A stretch of 64,000 nucleotides of DNA from Bacillus proteolyticus. Lineage in GTDB: Bacteria; Bacillota; Bacilli; Bacillales; Bacillaceae_G. The position numbers were made by a program, and so were the translations under genes. The DNA lies in NCBI RefSeq assembly GCF_001884065.1, contig NZ_MACH01000054.1, positions 62,001-126,000 on the forward strand, read 5' to 3'. The notes below the pieces were generated by a model. The model was not told where the DNA came from. It searched no databases and saw only the letters and a list, made by a program, of their open reading frames with translations. Below are positions 46,058 through 56,310 of the stretch, piece after piece; position 1 is the stretch's first letter, and each line of letters begins with the position of its first letter.

Positions 46058-46651
46058 GTGAGTCTAAAGAAAAAATTAGGTATGGGAGTTGCATCAGCAG
46101 CACTGGGGTTATCTTTAATTGGTGGAGGAACATTCGCATTCTTTAGCGACAAAGAAGTGTCGAACAATACATTTGCAGCTGGGACGTTAGATCTTGCTTT
46201 AAACCCTAAAACAATCGTTGATATTAAAGACCTAAAGCCAGGGGATTCAGTTAAGAAAGAGTTCTTATTACAGAACAAAGGAACATTAGCTATTAAAGAT
46301 GTTAAACTAGCGACAAAGTACAGCATTACAGATGCAAAAAACGATAATGCTGGTGAAGATTTTGGTAAGCACATTAAAGTGAAATTCATTTGGAACTGGG
46401 ATAAGCAAAGTGAGCCTGTATATGAAACAACTTTAGCGGATTTACAAAATGCTGATCCTGATCTTGTAGCTAAAGATATATTTGCTCCAGAGTGGGGTGA
46501 AAAAGGTGGCTTAGACGCTGGATCAGAAGACTATCTATGGGTACAATTTGTATTCGAAGATGATGGTAAAGATCAAAATAAATTCCAAGGCGATTCATTG
46601 AACTTAGAATGGACATTCAACGCAAGCCAAACAGATGGCGAAGAAAAATAA
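46058..46651 (+). CDS. calY: Camelysin, fibre protein and cell-surface metalloprotease
   Basis: 197 residues. A second TasA-family subunit: signal peptide KKKLGMGVASAALGLSLIGGGTFA, then FFSDKEVSNNTFAAGTLDLALNP, LKPGDSVKKEF and LQNKGTLAIKDV. In the B. cereus group this protein is found on the cell surface, forms fibres with TasA and has been described as a casein-cleaving metalloprotease; no HExxH motif is seen here. The start is GTG with AGGGGGAA upstream. A terminator follows. Confidence 0.9.
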   Translation: MSLKKKLGMGVASAALGLSLIGGGTFAFFSDKEVSNNTFAAGTLDLALNPKTIVDIKDLKPGDSVKKEFLLQNKGTLAIKDVKLATKYSITDAKNDNAGEDFGKHIKVKFIWNWDKQSEPVYETTLADLQNADPDLVAKDIFAPEWGEKGGLDAGSEDYLWVQFVFEDDGKDQNKFQGDSLNLEWTFNASQTDGEEK

Positions 46652-46657
46652 TAAATC

Positions 46658-46685
46658 AAAAGCGGGTATCCCCCGCTTTTTTTTA
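46658..46685 (+). terminator. Terminator after calY
   Basis: AAAGCGGG-TATC-CCCGCTTT, followed by T's; on the other side it may end sinR. Confidence 0.85.
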
Positions 46686-46727
46686 TAAAGAAAAAGAAGT
46701 GCCGTTTTAAGCACTCCTTACTATGTA

Positions 46728-47051
46728 TTATTTTTGGTTTTTCTTCCATTGTGTAAACTCGAGAAATTCACGAAACTGTTCTTTTGAGACACCAGAGCTC
46801 ATCGCATCTTTAACGAGCTGTGTCCATTCGGAGTCTAGATGACTTTCCGTAGTTGTTTCATCGTGAAGTAAAGTATCAACTGGAATTTGTAGAACTGTTG
46901 CGATTTTTTCAAGAAACTGAATGGAAGGGTTTTGTTGTAAATTTCGTTCTATAGAACTAATGTAAGATTTAGCAACACCAGCTTTTTCGGCAAGTTCTGT
47001 TAGTGAAATACCTTTTTGTAAACGAAGGCGTTTTATACGTTCTCCTATCAT
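46728..47051 (-). CDS. sinR: Master regulator of biofilm formation SinR
   Basis: 107 residues. The N-terminal XRE helix-turn-helix (IGERIKRLRLQKGISLTELAEKAGVAKSYISSIERNLQ) binds GTTCTYT boxes. The C-terminal part (SEWTQLVKDAMSSGVSKEQFREFLEFTQW) is the helix pair used for tetramer formation and for binding SinI. AAAGGTG precedes ATG 47051; an in-frame start seven codons upstream has no site. It converges on calY, which it is expected to repress together with sipW and tasA. sinI is directly upstream on the same strand. Confidence 0.92.
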   Translation of the reverse strand: MIGERIKRLRLQKGISLTELAEKAGVAKSYISSIERNLQQNPSIQFLEKIATVLQIPVDTLLHDETTTESHLDSEWTQLVKDAMSSGVSKEQFREFLEFTQWKKNQK

Positions 47052-47130
47052 ATTTGCGCACCTTTCTATCAATATGTAGTCGTCTTATGATGTCATTATT
47101 ATAACATAAAATTCGTTAAAAAGAACGAGG

Positions 47131-47265
47131 CTATTGAGCCTGGCTCGTATGCTTCATACGTTGAAAAAAGTGTTCAATATCTTGCAGGGCAATGCCAGCA
47201 TCTAGAGCTTCAAGTATTAAATCAATCCATTCTTGATCTAGTGAGTCAGCCTTATCTTTGTACAA
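47131..47265 (-). CDS. sinI: SinR antagonist SinI
   Basis: 44 residues from a TTG start at 47265, preceded by GGGAGGAATT; too short for usual ORF cut-offs. The product starts MYKDKADSLDQEWIDLILEA and continues LDAGIALQDIEHFFQRMKH, which matches the SinR-binding helices of SinI and the C-terminus of the SinR next to it (SEWTQLVKDAMSSGVSKEQFREFL). It titrates SinR and so switches on the fibre genes. It lies 79 bases upstream of sinR on the same strand. Confidence 0.85.
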   Translation of the reverse strand: MYKDKADSLDQEWIDLILEALDAGIALQDIEHFFQRMKHTSQAQ

Positions 47266-47606
47266 GTGTAATTCCTCCCTAATTATTGGTCATAATTGCT
47301 GCTACATAGTAGACGATAATTAACCGACTTTTATATTTTATGTGTCAAATTATCGAATATTGTGTAGATGAAACAAAGATAAAATCCCCATTAAATTCCC
47401 TCTATGGAAAGTATAAGGTTTTCGTCAAAACTTTTCAATATTTTCAGAAAACATTGTTGAATCATGATATATTCGTATATTAACTATGAAATTTTTACAA
47501 ATATATTAAAAAAATTACATAATATAACTAAATATTGAAAAAATATTGAATTTTTAATAAAATTTAATTTGTAATACATATTTTATATTAGGGGAGGAAA
47601 TAAGGG
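47266..47606. other. Intergenic region between divergent sinI and inhA1
   Basis: Very AT-rich, with many A- and T-tracts between 47440 and 47590. It must hold the sinI (minus) and inhA1 (plus) promoters. No operator of the GTTCTT type is clear in the inhA1 leader. Confidence 0.5.
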
Positions 47607-49994
47607 ATGAAAAAGAAACCATTTAAAGTGTTATCATCAATTGCTTTGACAGCTGTTCTAGGCTTATCACTTGGTGCTGGAAGTCAGCCTACATATGCTG
47701 AAACGCCGGAGAACAAGACAGCTACAAGTCCAGTTGATGATCATTTAATCCCAGAAGAGAGATTAGCAGATGCACTGAAAAAACGTGGGGTAATTGGTTC
47801 ATCTGCTTCAGAGACAGAAACAAAGAAAGCTGTTGAGAAGTATGTAGAGAAGAAAAAGGGAGAAAATCCTGGAAAAGAAGCGACAAATGGGGACCCACTT
47901 ACGAAAGAAGCATCTGACTTTTTAAAGAAAGTGAAAGATGCAAAAACAGATACGAAAGAAAAATCAGAGCAACCAGCAAACGGGACTGCAACAGGAACAA
48001 GTCCAGTTAGAGGCGGCTTAAATGGGAAAGTGCCAACTTCACCTGCTAAACAAAAAGAATATAACGGTGAAGTTCGTAAAGATAAAGTACTTGTTTTGCT
48101 TGTAGAGTACGCTGATTTCAAACATAACAATATTGATAAAGAGCCTGGTTACATGTATTCCAACGACTTTAATAAAGAACACTATGAAAAAATGTTATTC
48201 GGTAACGAGCCGTTTACACTAGATGATGGAAGTAAAATTGAAACGTTTAAACAATATTATGAAGAGCAATCAGGTGGTAGTTACACAGTGGATGGAACAG
48301 TTACAAAATGGTTAACGGTTCCTGGTAAAGCAGCTGATTACGGTGCTGATGCTGGTACAGGTCATGATAATAAAGGACCAAAAGGACCACGTGATCTAGT
48401 AAAAGATGCATTAAAAGCAGCTGTAGATAGCGGACTTGACTTATCACAGTTTGATCAGTTTGATCAATACGATGTAAATGGTGATGGAAATAAAAATCAA
48501 CCGGACGGTTTAATTGATCACTTAATGATTATTCATGCGGGCGTTGGACAAGAAGCTGGCGGGGGGAAATTAGGTGATGATGCAATTTGGTCACATCGCT
48601 GGACAGTTGGACCAAATCCATTCCCAATCGCAGGTACACAAGCGAAAGTTCCATATTGGGGCGGAAAGATGGCAGCATTCGACTACACAATTGAACCAGA
48701 AGATGGCGCAGTTGGTGTATTCGCACATGAATACGGCCATGATTTAGGTCTTCCAGATGAGTATGATACACAATATAGCGGTCAGGGTGAGCCGGTTGAA
48801 GCTTGGTCTATTATGAGTGGCGGTAGCTGGGCTGGTAAAATTGCAGGAACAACACCTACAAGTCTTTCACCACAAAATAAAGAGTTTTTCCAAAAAACAA
48901 TCGGTGGTAACTGGGCGAATATCGTAGAAGTAGATTACGAGAAATTAAATAAAGGTATCGGTCTAGCAACATACTTAGACCAAAGTGTTACGAAGTCAGA
49001 TCGTCCAGGTTTGATTCGTGTTAACTTACCAGATAAAGAGGTAAAAGGAATTCAGCCTGCATTTGGTAAACAGTATTACTACAGCACAAAAGGTGATGAC
49101 CTTCATACAACGATGGAAACGCCACTATTCGATTTAACGAAAGCAACGACTGCAAAATTCGATTATAAGTCATTGTATGAAATCGAAGCAGAGTACGATT
49201 TCCTTGAAGTACACGCTGTAACAGAAGATGGACAAAAAACGTTGATTGAAAGAATTGGTGAGAAAGCAAATAGTGGAAATGCAGCTACGACAAATGGAAA
49301 ATGGGTTGATAAATCATATGATTTAAGTCAATTCAAAGGTAAGAAAGTGAAACTAGTATTTGAATATATTACAGACGGTGGATTGGCGTTAAATGGATTT
49401 GCACTTGATAATGCGTCACTAACTGTAGATGGAAATGTTGCATTCTCTGATGATGCAGAAGGTACACCACAATTCAAATTGGACGGTTTCGTTGCATCTA
49501 ACGGAATGGATAAGAAAAAGCATAACTACTATGTAGAGTGGAGAAACTATGCGGGTTCAGATAACGCATTGAAATTTGCTCGCGGTCCAGTATATAACAC
49601 TGGTATGGTTGTATGGTATGCGGATTCAGCTTACACAGATAACTGGGTTGGCGTACATCCAGGACATGGTTTCCTTGGTGTAGTTGACTCTCATCCAGAA
49701 GCAATTGCAGGAACTTTAAATGGCAAACCAACATTTAAGAGCAGTACGCGATTCCAAATTGCTGATTCGGCGTTCTCATTCGACAAAACGCCAGCTTGGA
49801 AAGTTGTATCTCCAACGCGTGGAACATTCGTATACGATGGATTACCAGGAGTACCGAAGTTTGATGACTCTAAAAAGTATATTAATGAGCAAATTCCAGA
49901 TGCAGGACGTATTTTACCGAAGCTTGGTCTGAAGTTTGAAGTAGTAGGACAAGCTGATGATAACTCTGCAGGTGCTGTTCGTTTATATCGTTAA
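47607..49994 (+). CDS. inhA1: Immune inhibitor A, secreted M6 metalloprotease
   Basis: 795 residues. It degrades host antimicrobial peptides and other proteins and is an exosporium-associated virulence factor in the B. cereus group. A signal peptide (residues 1-31, [20 protein letters not shown], AxA-like end) and a propeptide lead to the M6 catalytic domain with [12 protein letters not shown] (His374, Glu375, His378) and the Met-turn SIMSGGSW. Calcium-binding [13 protein letters not shown] lies before it. A C-terminal beta-rich region follows. Its position next to sinI is that of inhA1 (BC1284) in B. cereus, which supports this paralogue. Confidence 0.93.
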   Translation: MKKKPFKVLSSIALTAVLGLSLGAGSQPTYAETPENKTATSPVDDHLIPEERLADALKKRGVIGSSASETETKKAVEKYVEKKKGENPGKEATNGDPLTKEASDFLKKVKDAKTDTKEKSEQPANGTATGTSPVRGGLNGKVPTSPAKQKEYNGEVRKDKVLVLLVEYADFKHNNIDKEPGYMYSNDFNKEHYEKMLFGNEPFTLDDGSKIETFKQYYEEQSGGSYTVDGTVTKWLTVPGKAADYGADAGTGHDNKGPKGPRDLVKDALKAAVDSGLDLSQFDQFDQYDVNGDGNKNQPDGLIDHLMIIHAGVGQEAGGGKLGDDAIWSHRWTVGPNPFPIAGTQAKVPYWGGKMAAFDYTIEPEDGAVGVFAHEYGHDLGLPDEYDTQYSGQGEPVEAWSIMSGGSWAGKIAGTTPTSLSPQNKEFFQKTIGGNWANIVEVDYEKLNKGIGLATYLDQSVTKSDRPGLIRVNLPDKEVKGIQPAFGKQYYYSTKGDDLHTTMETPLFDLTKATTAKFDYKSLYEIEAEYDFLEVHAVTEDGQKTLIERIGEKANSGNAATTNGKWVDKSYDLSQFKGKKVKLVFEYITDGGLALNGFALDNASLTVDGNVAFSDDAEGTPQFKLDGFVASNGMDKKKHNYYVEWRNYAGSDNALKFARGPVYNTGMVVWYADSAYTDNWVGVHPGHGFLGVVDSHPEAIAGTLNGKPTFKSSTRFQIADSAFSFDKTPAWKVVSPTRGTFVYDGLPGVPKFDDSKKYINEQIPDAGRILPKLGLKFEVVGQADDNSAGAVRLYR

Positions 49995-50001
49995 TACAGT
50001 A

Positions 50002-50036
50002 AAACTACCGAGAGAATTTCTTTCGGTAGTTTTTTT
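50002..50036 (+). terminator. Terminator after inhA1
   Basis: AAACTACCGA pairs with TCGGTAGTTT, T7 tail. Confidence 0.88.
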
Positions 50037-50165
50037 GTGAGCAATGAATTTTATATAGCTGGAAAAGTCATATATAATGTAACTTTACGAATAGAAATTT
50101 GTTACATATGAAGTCTATATAAATAATGAAAGAATTGGATAAAAATAGTGGGAGAAGGTGAGTGA

Positions 50166-51533
50166 ATGAGTATTTCCTCTATTGTAAATAAACAAAAGGA
50201 ATATTTTTACAAAGGGCATACAAGAAGTGTAGAAACGAGAAAGAATAGTTTGAAGAAGCTTTATGAAGGAATTCAGCGTTTTGAGGATGAGATTTTTCAA
50301 GCATTGAAATTGGATTTGAATAAATCAGTTCACGAATCATTTACAACAGAAATTGGATATGTACTAAAAGAGATTTCGTTTCAAATGAAGCACATTTCCT
50401 CTTGGAGTAAGCCAAAGCGAGTTCGAACAGCACTGACTCATTTTGGATCAAAGGGGAAAGTAGTGCCAGAACCGTATGGTGTGACGCTTATTATCGCACC
50501 GTGGAACTATCCGTTTCAGTTAGCAATTGCACCACTTGTAGGAGCATTGGCAGCCGGAAATACAGTCGTTTTAAAGCCGTCAGAGTTAACACCAAACGTT
50601 TCAAATGTGCTTACGAGAATGGTAGAAGAATTATTCCCAGAAGAGCTTGTATCGGTAGTAGAAGGCGGTGTTGAGGAAAGCACTGCACTTTTAAAGGAGC
50701 CGTTTGATTATATTTTCTTTACAGGTAGTGTTGGTGTTGGAAAAGTTGTGATGGAAGCAGCGTCGAAAAATTTAACGCCTCTTACGTTAGAGCTTGGCGG
50801 GAAAAGTCCATGTATTGTGCATAAAGATGCGAAGCTAGATGTAACTGCAAGACGTATCGTTTGGGGCAAGTTTTTAAATGCTGGGCAGACGTGTGTGGCA
50901 CCTGATTATATGTACGTTCATTCTTCAGTGAAAGAACAGCTAATCGAGGCATTACGGCATGAAATCACGGAGCAATATGGAAAAGAGCCTTTACAAAATG
51001 ACAATTACGTAAGAATTGTGAGTGAGCGTCATTTTGAACGTTTATGTACATTTTTGCAAGACGGTAAACCTGTGATTGGCGGGGATTATAAGAAAGCAAC
51101 ATTGCAAATTGAGCCGACAGTGTTAACGAATGTTACATGGGAAAGTGCTGTTATGGAAGATGAAATTTTCGGACCGATTTTACCAATTATAGAATATGAA
51201 AAAATAGAAGAGGTAATTGAAACGATTCAACAGCATCCAAAGCCATTAGCGCTATATGTATTTTCTGAAGATAAAGAAGTGCAAAAGAAAGTGACGAGTA
51301 ATATTTCATATGGCGGAGGCTGTATTAATGATGTTGTCTATCATCTTGCAACGCCATATTTACCTTTTGGGGGCGTTGGGAGCAGTGGGTTAGGTAGCTA
51401 TCATGGTGAACAAAGTTTTCGGACTTTTTCCCATTATAAAAGCATTTTGTCCCAATCTACAGCATTCGATATGAAAATTCGTTACTCTTCTACAAAAAGT
51501 GCTTTAAAATTCATACGAAAGTTGTTAAAATGA
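50166..51533 (+). CDS. Aldehyde dehydrogenase, class 3/fatty-aldehyde type
   Basis: 455 residues. It oxidises aldehydes to acids with NAD(P)+. It shows the cofactor region (PWNYPFQLAIAPLVGALAAGNTVVLKPSE and FTGSVGVGKVVM), Glu in LELGGKSP and catalytic Cys in FLNAGQTCVAPDY (about residue 243). Its short length (about 455, not 490) and the hydrophobic C-terminus (KSALKFIRKLLK) match AldH class 3 proteins that bind membranes. It resembles B. subtilis YwdH. The site GGAGAAGGTGAG precedes the ATG. Confidence 0.88.
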   Translation: MSISSIVNKQKEYFYKGHTRSVETRKNSLKKLYEGIQRFEDEIFQALKLDLNKSVHESFTTEIGYVLKEISFQMKHISSWSKPKRVRTALTHFGSKGKVVPEPYGVTLIIAPWNYPFQLAIAPLVGALAAGNTVVLKPSELTPNVSNVLTRMVEELFPEELVSVVEGGVEESTALLKEPFDYIFFTGSVGVGKVVMEAASKNLTPLTLELGGKSPCIVHKDAKLDVTARRIVWGKFLNAGQTCVAPDYMYVHSSVKEQLIEALRHEITEQYGKEPLQNDNYVRIVSERHFERLCTFLQDGKPVIGGDYKKATLQIEPTVLTNVTWESAVMEDEIFGPILPIIEYEKIEEVIETIQQHPKPLALYVFSEDKEVQKKVTSNISYGGGCINDVVYHLATPYLPFGGVGSSGLGSYHGEQSFRTFSHYKSILSQSTAFDMKIRYSSTKSALKFIRKLLK

Positions 51534-51567
51534 TGATGGTGTTTATCAGTAGGCGTAGCCGTATGAT

Positions 51568-51597
51568 AAAAACCCCTTCGCAACTGAAGGGGTTTTT
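51568..51597 (+). terminator. Terminator after the aldehyde dehydrogenase gene
   Basis: AAAAACCCCTTC pairs with GAAGGGGTTTTT. Confidence 0.88.
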
Positions 51598-51769
51598 CTG
51601 TTCGACATATGTATCATGCGAAAATGAATCAAACATACTACATAAAGAATAGAAGAGAACGCTGCTAAACAACCATTTTTGTTTGGATCGAAACAAAAAA
51701 TAGTCTATAGAACATAAATATTTATTCATGAATATAAAAATTAAAATTTAAGGTAGATAGGACGGGAAA

Positions 51770-52753
51770 ATGAAAAAGATTATTAAAGTTGAAGCAGTAG
51801 AAAAACATTTTGGAAATCAAGTGATTATCCCCCCTCTTTCTTTAGATATTAAAGAAGGAGAATTTTTAACAATTTTAGGACCGAGTGGTTGCGGGAAAAC
51901 GACTTTACTTCGTATGATCGCAGGATTTGAAACGCCAACTAAAGGGAATCTTTTATTAGATGATGAAAAGATTAACGATTTGCCGCCATACAAGCGTCAT
52001 ATGAATTTAGTGTTCCAACATTACGCACTATTCCCACATATGAATGTTGAAAAAAATATTTGTTTCGGTATGAAAATGCAAAAAGTACCAGCAGCAGAGC
52101 AGAAAGAACGTGCGGAAGAGGCAATGCGTTTAACGCAGTTACTTGAGTTCCGTAATCGTAAACCTTCGAAGCTTTCTGGTGGACAGCAGCAACGTGTAGC
52201 AATTGCAAGAGCAATTGTAAACAACCCACGTGTATTATTATTAGATGAGCCACTTGGAGCGCTTGACTTTAAGTTAAGAAAAGATTTGCAACGTGAATTG
52301 AAAAACTTACAACGTAATTTAGGAATTACGTTCATATATGTAACGCACGATCAAGAAGAAGCGATGAGTATGAGTGATCGTATTGTCGTTATGAATAAAG
52401 GGCATATCGAACAAGTCGGCACGCCTAAAGAAATTTACAATCAACCGAAAACATTGTTTGTTGCGACGTTCATCGGTGAAAATAATATCGTGAAAAATGG
52501 GGAAAACTACGTAGCAGTTCGCCCTGAAAATGTAAAAGTTCGCTCGGTTGAAGAGCCAATTTTAAAAGAATACCACCTTGGACATATTGAAGATATTGAA
52601 TTTGTTGGAAATATGGAAAAGCTATATGTACGTGAGGAGAAAACAGCAGAATTACTAATGGCATACCAAACTGCTGAAGAAGCAACGCAGTGGAGCATTG
52701 GGGATAATGTATATGTAGGCTGGGAGCAAGAGGACGAGGTGACCTTAAATTGA
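51770..52753 (+). CDS. potA: Spermidine/putrescine ABC transporter ATP-binding protein
   Basis: 327 residues. The ATPase that drives polyamine uptake by PotBCD. Walker A is GPSGCGKT (residues 37-44), the signature LSGGQQQR (about 138), Walker [13 protein letters not shown] and the switch His in [11 protein letters not shown]-terminal TOBE domain ([16 protein letters not shown]) is shorter than in E. coli PotA. The stop overlaps the TTG start of potB, which shows translational coupling. First gene of the potABCD operon. Confidence 0.92.
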   Translation: MKKIIKVEAVEKHFGNQVIIPPLSLDIKEGEFLTILGPSGCGKTTLLRMIAGFETPTKGNLLLDDEKINDLPPYKRHMNLVFQHYALFPHMNVEKNICFGMKMQKVPAAEQKERAEEAMRLTQLLEFRNRKPSKLSGGQQQRVAIARAIVNNPRVLLLDEPLGALDFKLRKDLQRELKNLQRNLGITFIYVTHDQEEAMSMSDRIVVMNKGHIEQVGTPKEIYNQPKTLFVATFIGENNIVKNGENYVAVRPENVKVRSVEEPILKEYHLGHIEDIEFVGNMEKLYVREEKTAELLMAYQTAEEATQWSIGDNVYVGWEQEDEVTLN

Positions 52754-53598
52754 AGAAAGGGAAATTACTCGCATTACCTACAGTCGTATGGCTGTTACTC
52801 TTCTTCCTAATTCCACTGCTGTTCGTATTAGCATTTGCCTTCATGCAGCGCGGAGCATACGGGACAGTGGAGATGAAATTTACATTAGATAACATAGCGC
52901 GTGTGTTTGATCCATTATATATGGGGACGTTATGGGAAACAGTGAAGATAGCTGTTATTACTACAGTAATATGTTTATTAATCGGTTATCCATTTGCCTA
53001 TACAATTACAATTGTTGATCGTAAATATCGTTCTATCCTTCTATTATTGGCAACGATTCCGTTCTGGATTAACTTTCTTGTTCGTTCGTACGCATGGATT
53101 GTTATTTTACGTTCACAAGGACTTGTAAACACATTGCTATTGAAACTAGGTATCATTAGTGAACCTTTAAATCTGCTATATAATACACCTTCTGTAATAC
53201 TCGGAATGGTATATTCTTTATTACCATTTATGATTTTACCAGTGTATGCAGCAATTGAGCAGCTTGATAAGCGTAAGCTAGAGGCAGCTTATGATTTAGG
53301 AGCAACACCAGTAAAGGCATTTTGGAATGTAACAGTACCGATGACGATGTCAGGGATTACAACTGGTTCTATTTTAGTATTCGTTTCTTCTATCGGAATG
53401 TTTGTTGTATCAGACGTTATGGGTGGGTCGAAAGTAGCATTAATCGGAAACGTAATTCAAAACCAATTCTTAGGCTCACGTGACTGGCCGTTTGGTTCCG
53501 CGTTATCTATGATTGTTGTTCTATTCTCTGTTCTGTTAATTTACTTATATTATCGTGCAACGAAAGTATATAAATATGATGGAAACGGAGGGGAATAG
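52750..53598 (+). CDS. potB: Spermidine/putrescine ABC transporter permease
   Basis: 282 residues with six transmembrane helices and the permease EAA loop ([26 protein letters not shown]) that docks on PotA. The start is TTG, which overlaps the potA stop by four bases (TTGA), with GAGGTGACC before it. It is co-translated with potA and followed after six bases by potC. Confidence 0.9.
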   Translation: MKKGKLLALPTVVWLLLFFLIPLLFVLAFAFMQRGAYGTVEMKFTLDNIARVFDPLYMGTLWETVKIAVITTVICLLIGYPFAYTITIVDRKYRSILLLLATIPFWINFLVRSYAWIVILRSQGLVNTLLLKLGIISEPLNLLYNTPSVILGMVYSLLPFMILPVYAAIEQLDKRKLEAAYDLGATPVKAFWNVTVPMTMSGITTGSILVFVSSIGMFVVSDVMGGSKVALIGNVIQNQFLGSRDWPFGSALSMIVVLFSVLLIYLYYRATKVYKYDGNGGE

Positions 53599-53604
53599 GC
53601 AAAA

Positions 53605-54405
53605 ATGAAGAAGTTTTTAGTTTCTTATTCTTGGTTAATCTTATTGTTTTTGTATTTTCCAATGATGGTTTTAATGGTATATTCCTTCAACGATTCTCGC
53701 ATTAATGCGGAATGGGAGGGCTTTACACTCCATTGGTATACAGATTTATTTCAAAAACAAGATGTTATTGATGCGTTTGTAAATAGTATTACGATTGCTC
53801 TTATAACGACAATTGTGACGACAGTTCTTGGTGTGATTTTTGCTATTGCATTACACCGTTACAAATATCGTTATGAAGGTGCCATTAACGGTCTTGTATA
53901 TTTACCAATTTTAATTCCTGATATTTTAATGGGATTATCTTTACTTATCCTATTTAGTCAATTAGGTATGGAACTTGGAAAAACAACAATTATTATTGCA
54001 CACATTACATTCAGTATTTCATTTGTTGTTGTTATTTTAGCGGCACGTCTTTCTGGTATGGGACGTGATTTAGAAGAGGCTGCAAACGATTTAGGAGCAA
54101 CGCCGTGGCAAACGTTTCGTTATGTAACGTTTCCAGCAATTGCACCAGGAGTTATTTCAGCCGCATTATTAACATTCACATTATCGATTGATGATTTTGT
54201 AATTAGTTTCTTCGTATCAGGACCAGGATCAACAACATTGCCATTATACATTTATAGTATGGTTAAGCGAGGAGTATCACCTGAAATTAATGCTCTTTCT
54301 ACAATATTAATTGTTGTAATTGTAGGATTAATGGTGCTATCGGAAATTTTCCGTAATAAAGGTGCAGACGGTGAAGAAAACTCTGGAGGACACCTTCCTT
54401 TATAA
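53605..54405 (+). CDS. potC: Spermidine/putrescine ABC transporter permease
   Basis: 266 residues, six transmembrane helices and an EAA loop (EEAANDLGATPWQTFRYVTFPAIAPGV). With PotB it forms the channel for polyamines. The site GGAGGGGAATAGG overlaps the potB end. The short hydrophilic tail (RNKGADGEENSGGHLPL) is on the inner side. Confidence 0.9.
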   Translation: MKKFLVSYSWLILLFLYFPMMVLMVYSFNDSRINAEWEGFTLHWYTDLFQKQDVIDAFVNSITIALITTIVTTVLGVIFAIALHRYKYRYEGAINGLVYLPILIPDILMGLSLLILFSQLGMELGKTTIIIAHITFSISFVVVILAARLSGMGRDLEEAANDLGATPWQTFRYVTFPAIAPGVISAALLTFTLSIDDFVISFFVSGPGSTTLPLYIYSMVKRGVSPEINALSTILIVVIVGLMVLSEIFRNKGADGEENSGGHLPL

Positions 54406-54443
54406 TATGAATGATATAGAAAGAACGAGGAGGTAAAAAATCA

Positions 54444-55493
54444 ATGAAATTGATGAAGACATTAGCTGGCGCAGCTATTAGCTTCGGCCTTGTTGCAGGT
54501 GTACTTGCGGGCTGTGGTGAGAAGAAAGAAGAATTGAATATTTATAGTTGGGCTGACAACTTTGATGAGCAAGTTTTAAAAGATTTTGAAAAGAAATATA
54601 ACGTGAAAATTAACTATGATAAATATGCAAGTAATGAAGAAATGCTTGCGAAATTACAAGCTGGTGGCGCGACATATGATTTAATTCAGCCATCTGATTA
54701 CATGGTGAAAACGATGGCGAAGATGGACTTATTAGCGCCTTTAGATAAGAAGAACATCCCGAACATCGAGAATCTTGTTTCTAACTTTAAAACACCTGCG
54801 TTTGATCCAGAGAATAAGTATTCTCTAGTATATACTTGGGGTGTAACAGGCATTGCATACAATAAAAAGTATGTGAAAGAAGCACCTACAAGCTGGGCGG
54901 ATTTATGGAACGATAAATATAAAGGACATGTTACTTTATTAAATGATTCTCGTGAAGTATTAGGAATGGGACTTAAGAAAAATGGTTTCTCTAATAGTAC
55001 AAAAGAGGATGCACAGTTAAAGACAGCGTCTAATGATTTACAGAAGCTACTTCCAAACTTATTAGCATTTGATACAGATAATATTAAACAAAAATTCATT
55101 ACAGAAGATGCGTGGATCGGAACAGTTTGGTCTGGAGATGCAGCATTTATCGCGAAAGATAACAAAGATGTAGGATACGTTGTACCAAAAGAAGGCGGCA
55201 CAATTTGGGCTGACACGTTAGCGATTCCAAAAGGTGCGAAACATAAAGAACTTGCAGAGAAGTTTATGAACTACTTATTAGATGAAAAAGTAAGTGTGAA
55301 AAACTATGAGTCAATTGGTTATAGTAATCCAAATGAAAAAGCTCGTCCTCTTCATAGTAAAGAATATCGTGATAACCATATGATCTTCTTATCACCAGAA
55401 GAATTAAATCGTACAGAATGGCTTGTTGATGTAGACGATAAGTTAAAAGACTATGATCGTTACTGGACAGAGTTAAAAACAAAAGGTAAATAA
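54444..55493 (+). CDS. potD: Spermidine/putrescine-binding lipoprotein
   Basis: 349 residues. A lipoprotein signal with lipobox LAGC (Cys23 or so) anchors it outside the membrane. The solute-binding fold shows NIYSWADNFDEQVLKDFEKKYN at the start and LIQPSDYMV, typical of PotD/PotF. It captures polyamines for PotBC. GAGGAGGTAAAA precedes the ATG. It is the last gene of the operon, and a terminator follows. Confidence 0.92.
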   Translation: MKLMKTLAGAAISFGLVAGVLAGCGEKKEELNIYSWADNFDEQVLKDFEKKYNVKINYDKYASNEEMLAKLQAGGATYDLIQPSDYMVKTMAKMDLLAPLDKKNIPNIENLVSNFKTPAFDPENKYSLVYTWGVTGIAYNKKYVKEAPTSWADLWNDKYKGHVTLLNDSREVLGMGLKKNGFSNSTKEDAQLKTASNDLQKLLPNLLAFDTDNIKQKFITEDAWIGTVWSGDAAFIAKDNKDVGYVVPKEGGTIWADTLAIPKGAKHKELAEKFMNYLLDEKVSVKNYESIGYSNPNEKARPLHSKEYRDNHMIFLSPEELNRTEWLVDVDDKLKDYDRYWTELKTKGK

Positions 55494-55499
55494 GTAAGG

Positions 55500-55535
55500 A
55501 AATGCGGTTTCTAAAGTAGAAATCGCATTTTTTCA
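55500..55535 (+). terminator. Terminator after potABCD
   Basis: AAATGCGGTTTCT pairs with AGAAATCGCATTT (one G.T), T6 tail. Confidence 0.85.
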
Positions 55536-55552
55536 TAGTAGGAGGAAATCGA

Positions 55553-56200
55553 TTGAAGAAGAAGTTACATCAGTATGAGGGAATGTGTATCGTTTTATTA
55601 TTTGTTTTATTTAGTATCATCGCTTGGAGGGTACATGTAGGTGGTGTTACAATGATGGATACATATGTCCGCGGATTAGTAAAAGGGTTACAAACGGAAA
55701 GCTCTATTACATTTTTCTCATACTTTACAAAGATGGGATCTGAGATTGGGATCATAACTACGCTTGTTATAAGTTTGCTTGTTTTTTGGAAGAAACGTTA
55801 TTATGCTGCAATGATTGTGTATCCAATGGCTATATTAACGACGCATCTTGTTAATAAGGGAATAAAAGAAATTGTGAAAAGAGACCGTCCATCATTAAAT
55901 GAGGCACTTGACGCACTTGGGTATAGCTTCCCAAGTGGACATGCAATGCTATCTATCATAACATTCGGTTTTCTTGCCTATATCATTGCTGCAAATTTGA
56001 AAAGTATAGCTGGAAAATGTGGTATTACGATTTTGATGGGCATATTAATTGTATGGATTGGATTAAGTAGAGTTATTTTAAATGTTCATTACCCGACTGA
56101 TATTTTAGCTGGTTACTGCGCAGGTGGCATTTTGTTAATCATTGCAATTTATTGTCATCGTTTGCTTACCGAGAGATTGGGACTTAATAACGAGAGATAA
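55553..56200 (+). CDS. PAP2-family phosphatase
   Basis: 215 residues with five to six transmembrane helices. The three PAP2 motifs are visible: KRDRPSLNE (KxxxxxxRP), YSFPSGHAM (PSGH) and SRVILNVHYPTDILAG (SRxxxxxHxxxD). Such enzymes remove phosphate from undecaprenyl pyrophosphate or phosphatidic/phosphatidylglycerol phosphates at the outer membrane face. The start is TTG with GTAGGAGGAA before it. It stands alone between two terminators. Confidence 0.88.
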   Translation: MKKKLHQYEGMCIVLLFVLFSIIAWRVHVGGVTMMDTYVRGLVKGLQTESSITFFSYFTKMGSEIGIITTLVISLLVFWKKRYYAAMIVYPMAILTTHLVNKGIKEIVKRDRPSLNEALDALGYSFPSGHAMLSIITFGFLAYIIAANLKSIAGKCGITILMGILIVWIGLSRVILNVHYPTDILAGYCAGGILLIIAIYCHRLLTERLGLNNER

Positions 56201-56248
56201 AAAAACGTCTAGAAAAACTAGTATTATAGTTTTCCTGGACGTTTTTTG
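56199..56248 (+). terminator. Terminator after the PAP2 gene
   Basis: AAAAAACGTCTAGAAAAACTA pairs with the run ending GGACGTTTTTT over about 19 bp with small mismatches; T-run follows. Confidence 0.8.
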
Positions 56249-56310
56249 TTTATAGGGAGATGTGATACAGTATAAATAATAAGTGAATTATATAAAGTAG
56301 GTGAAAATGT

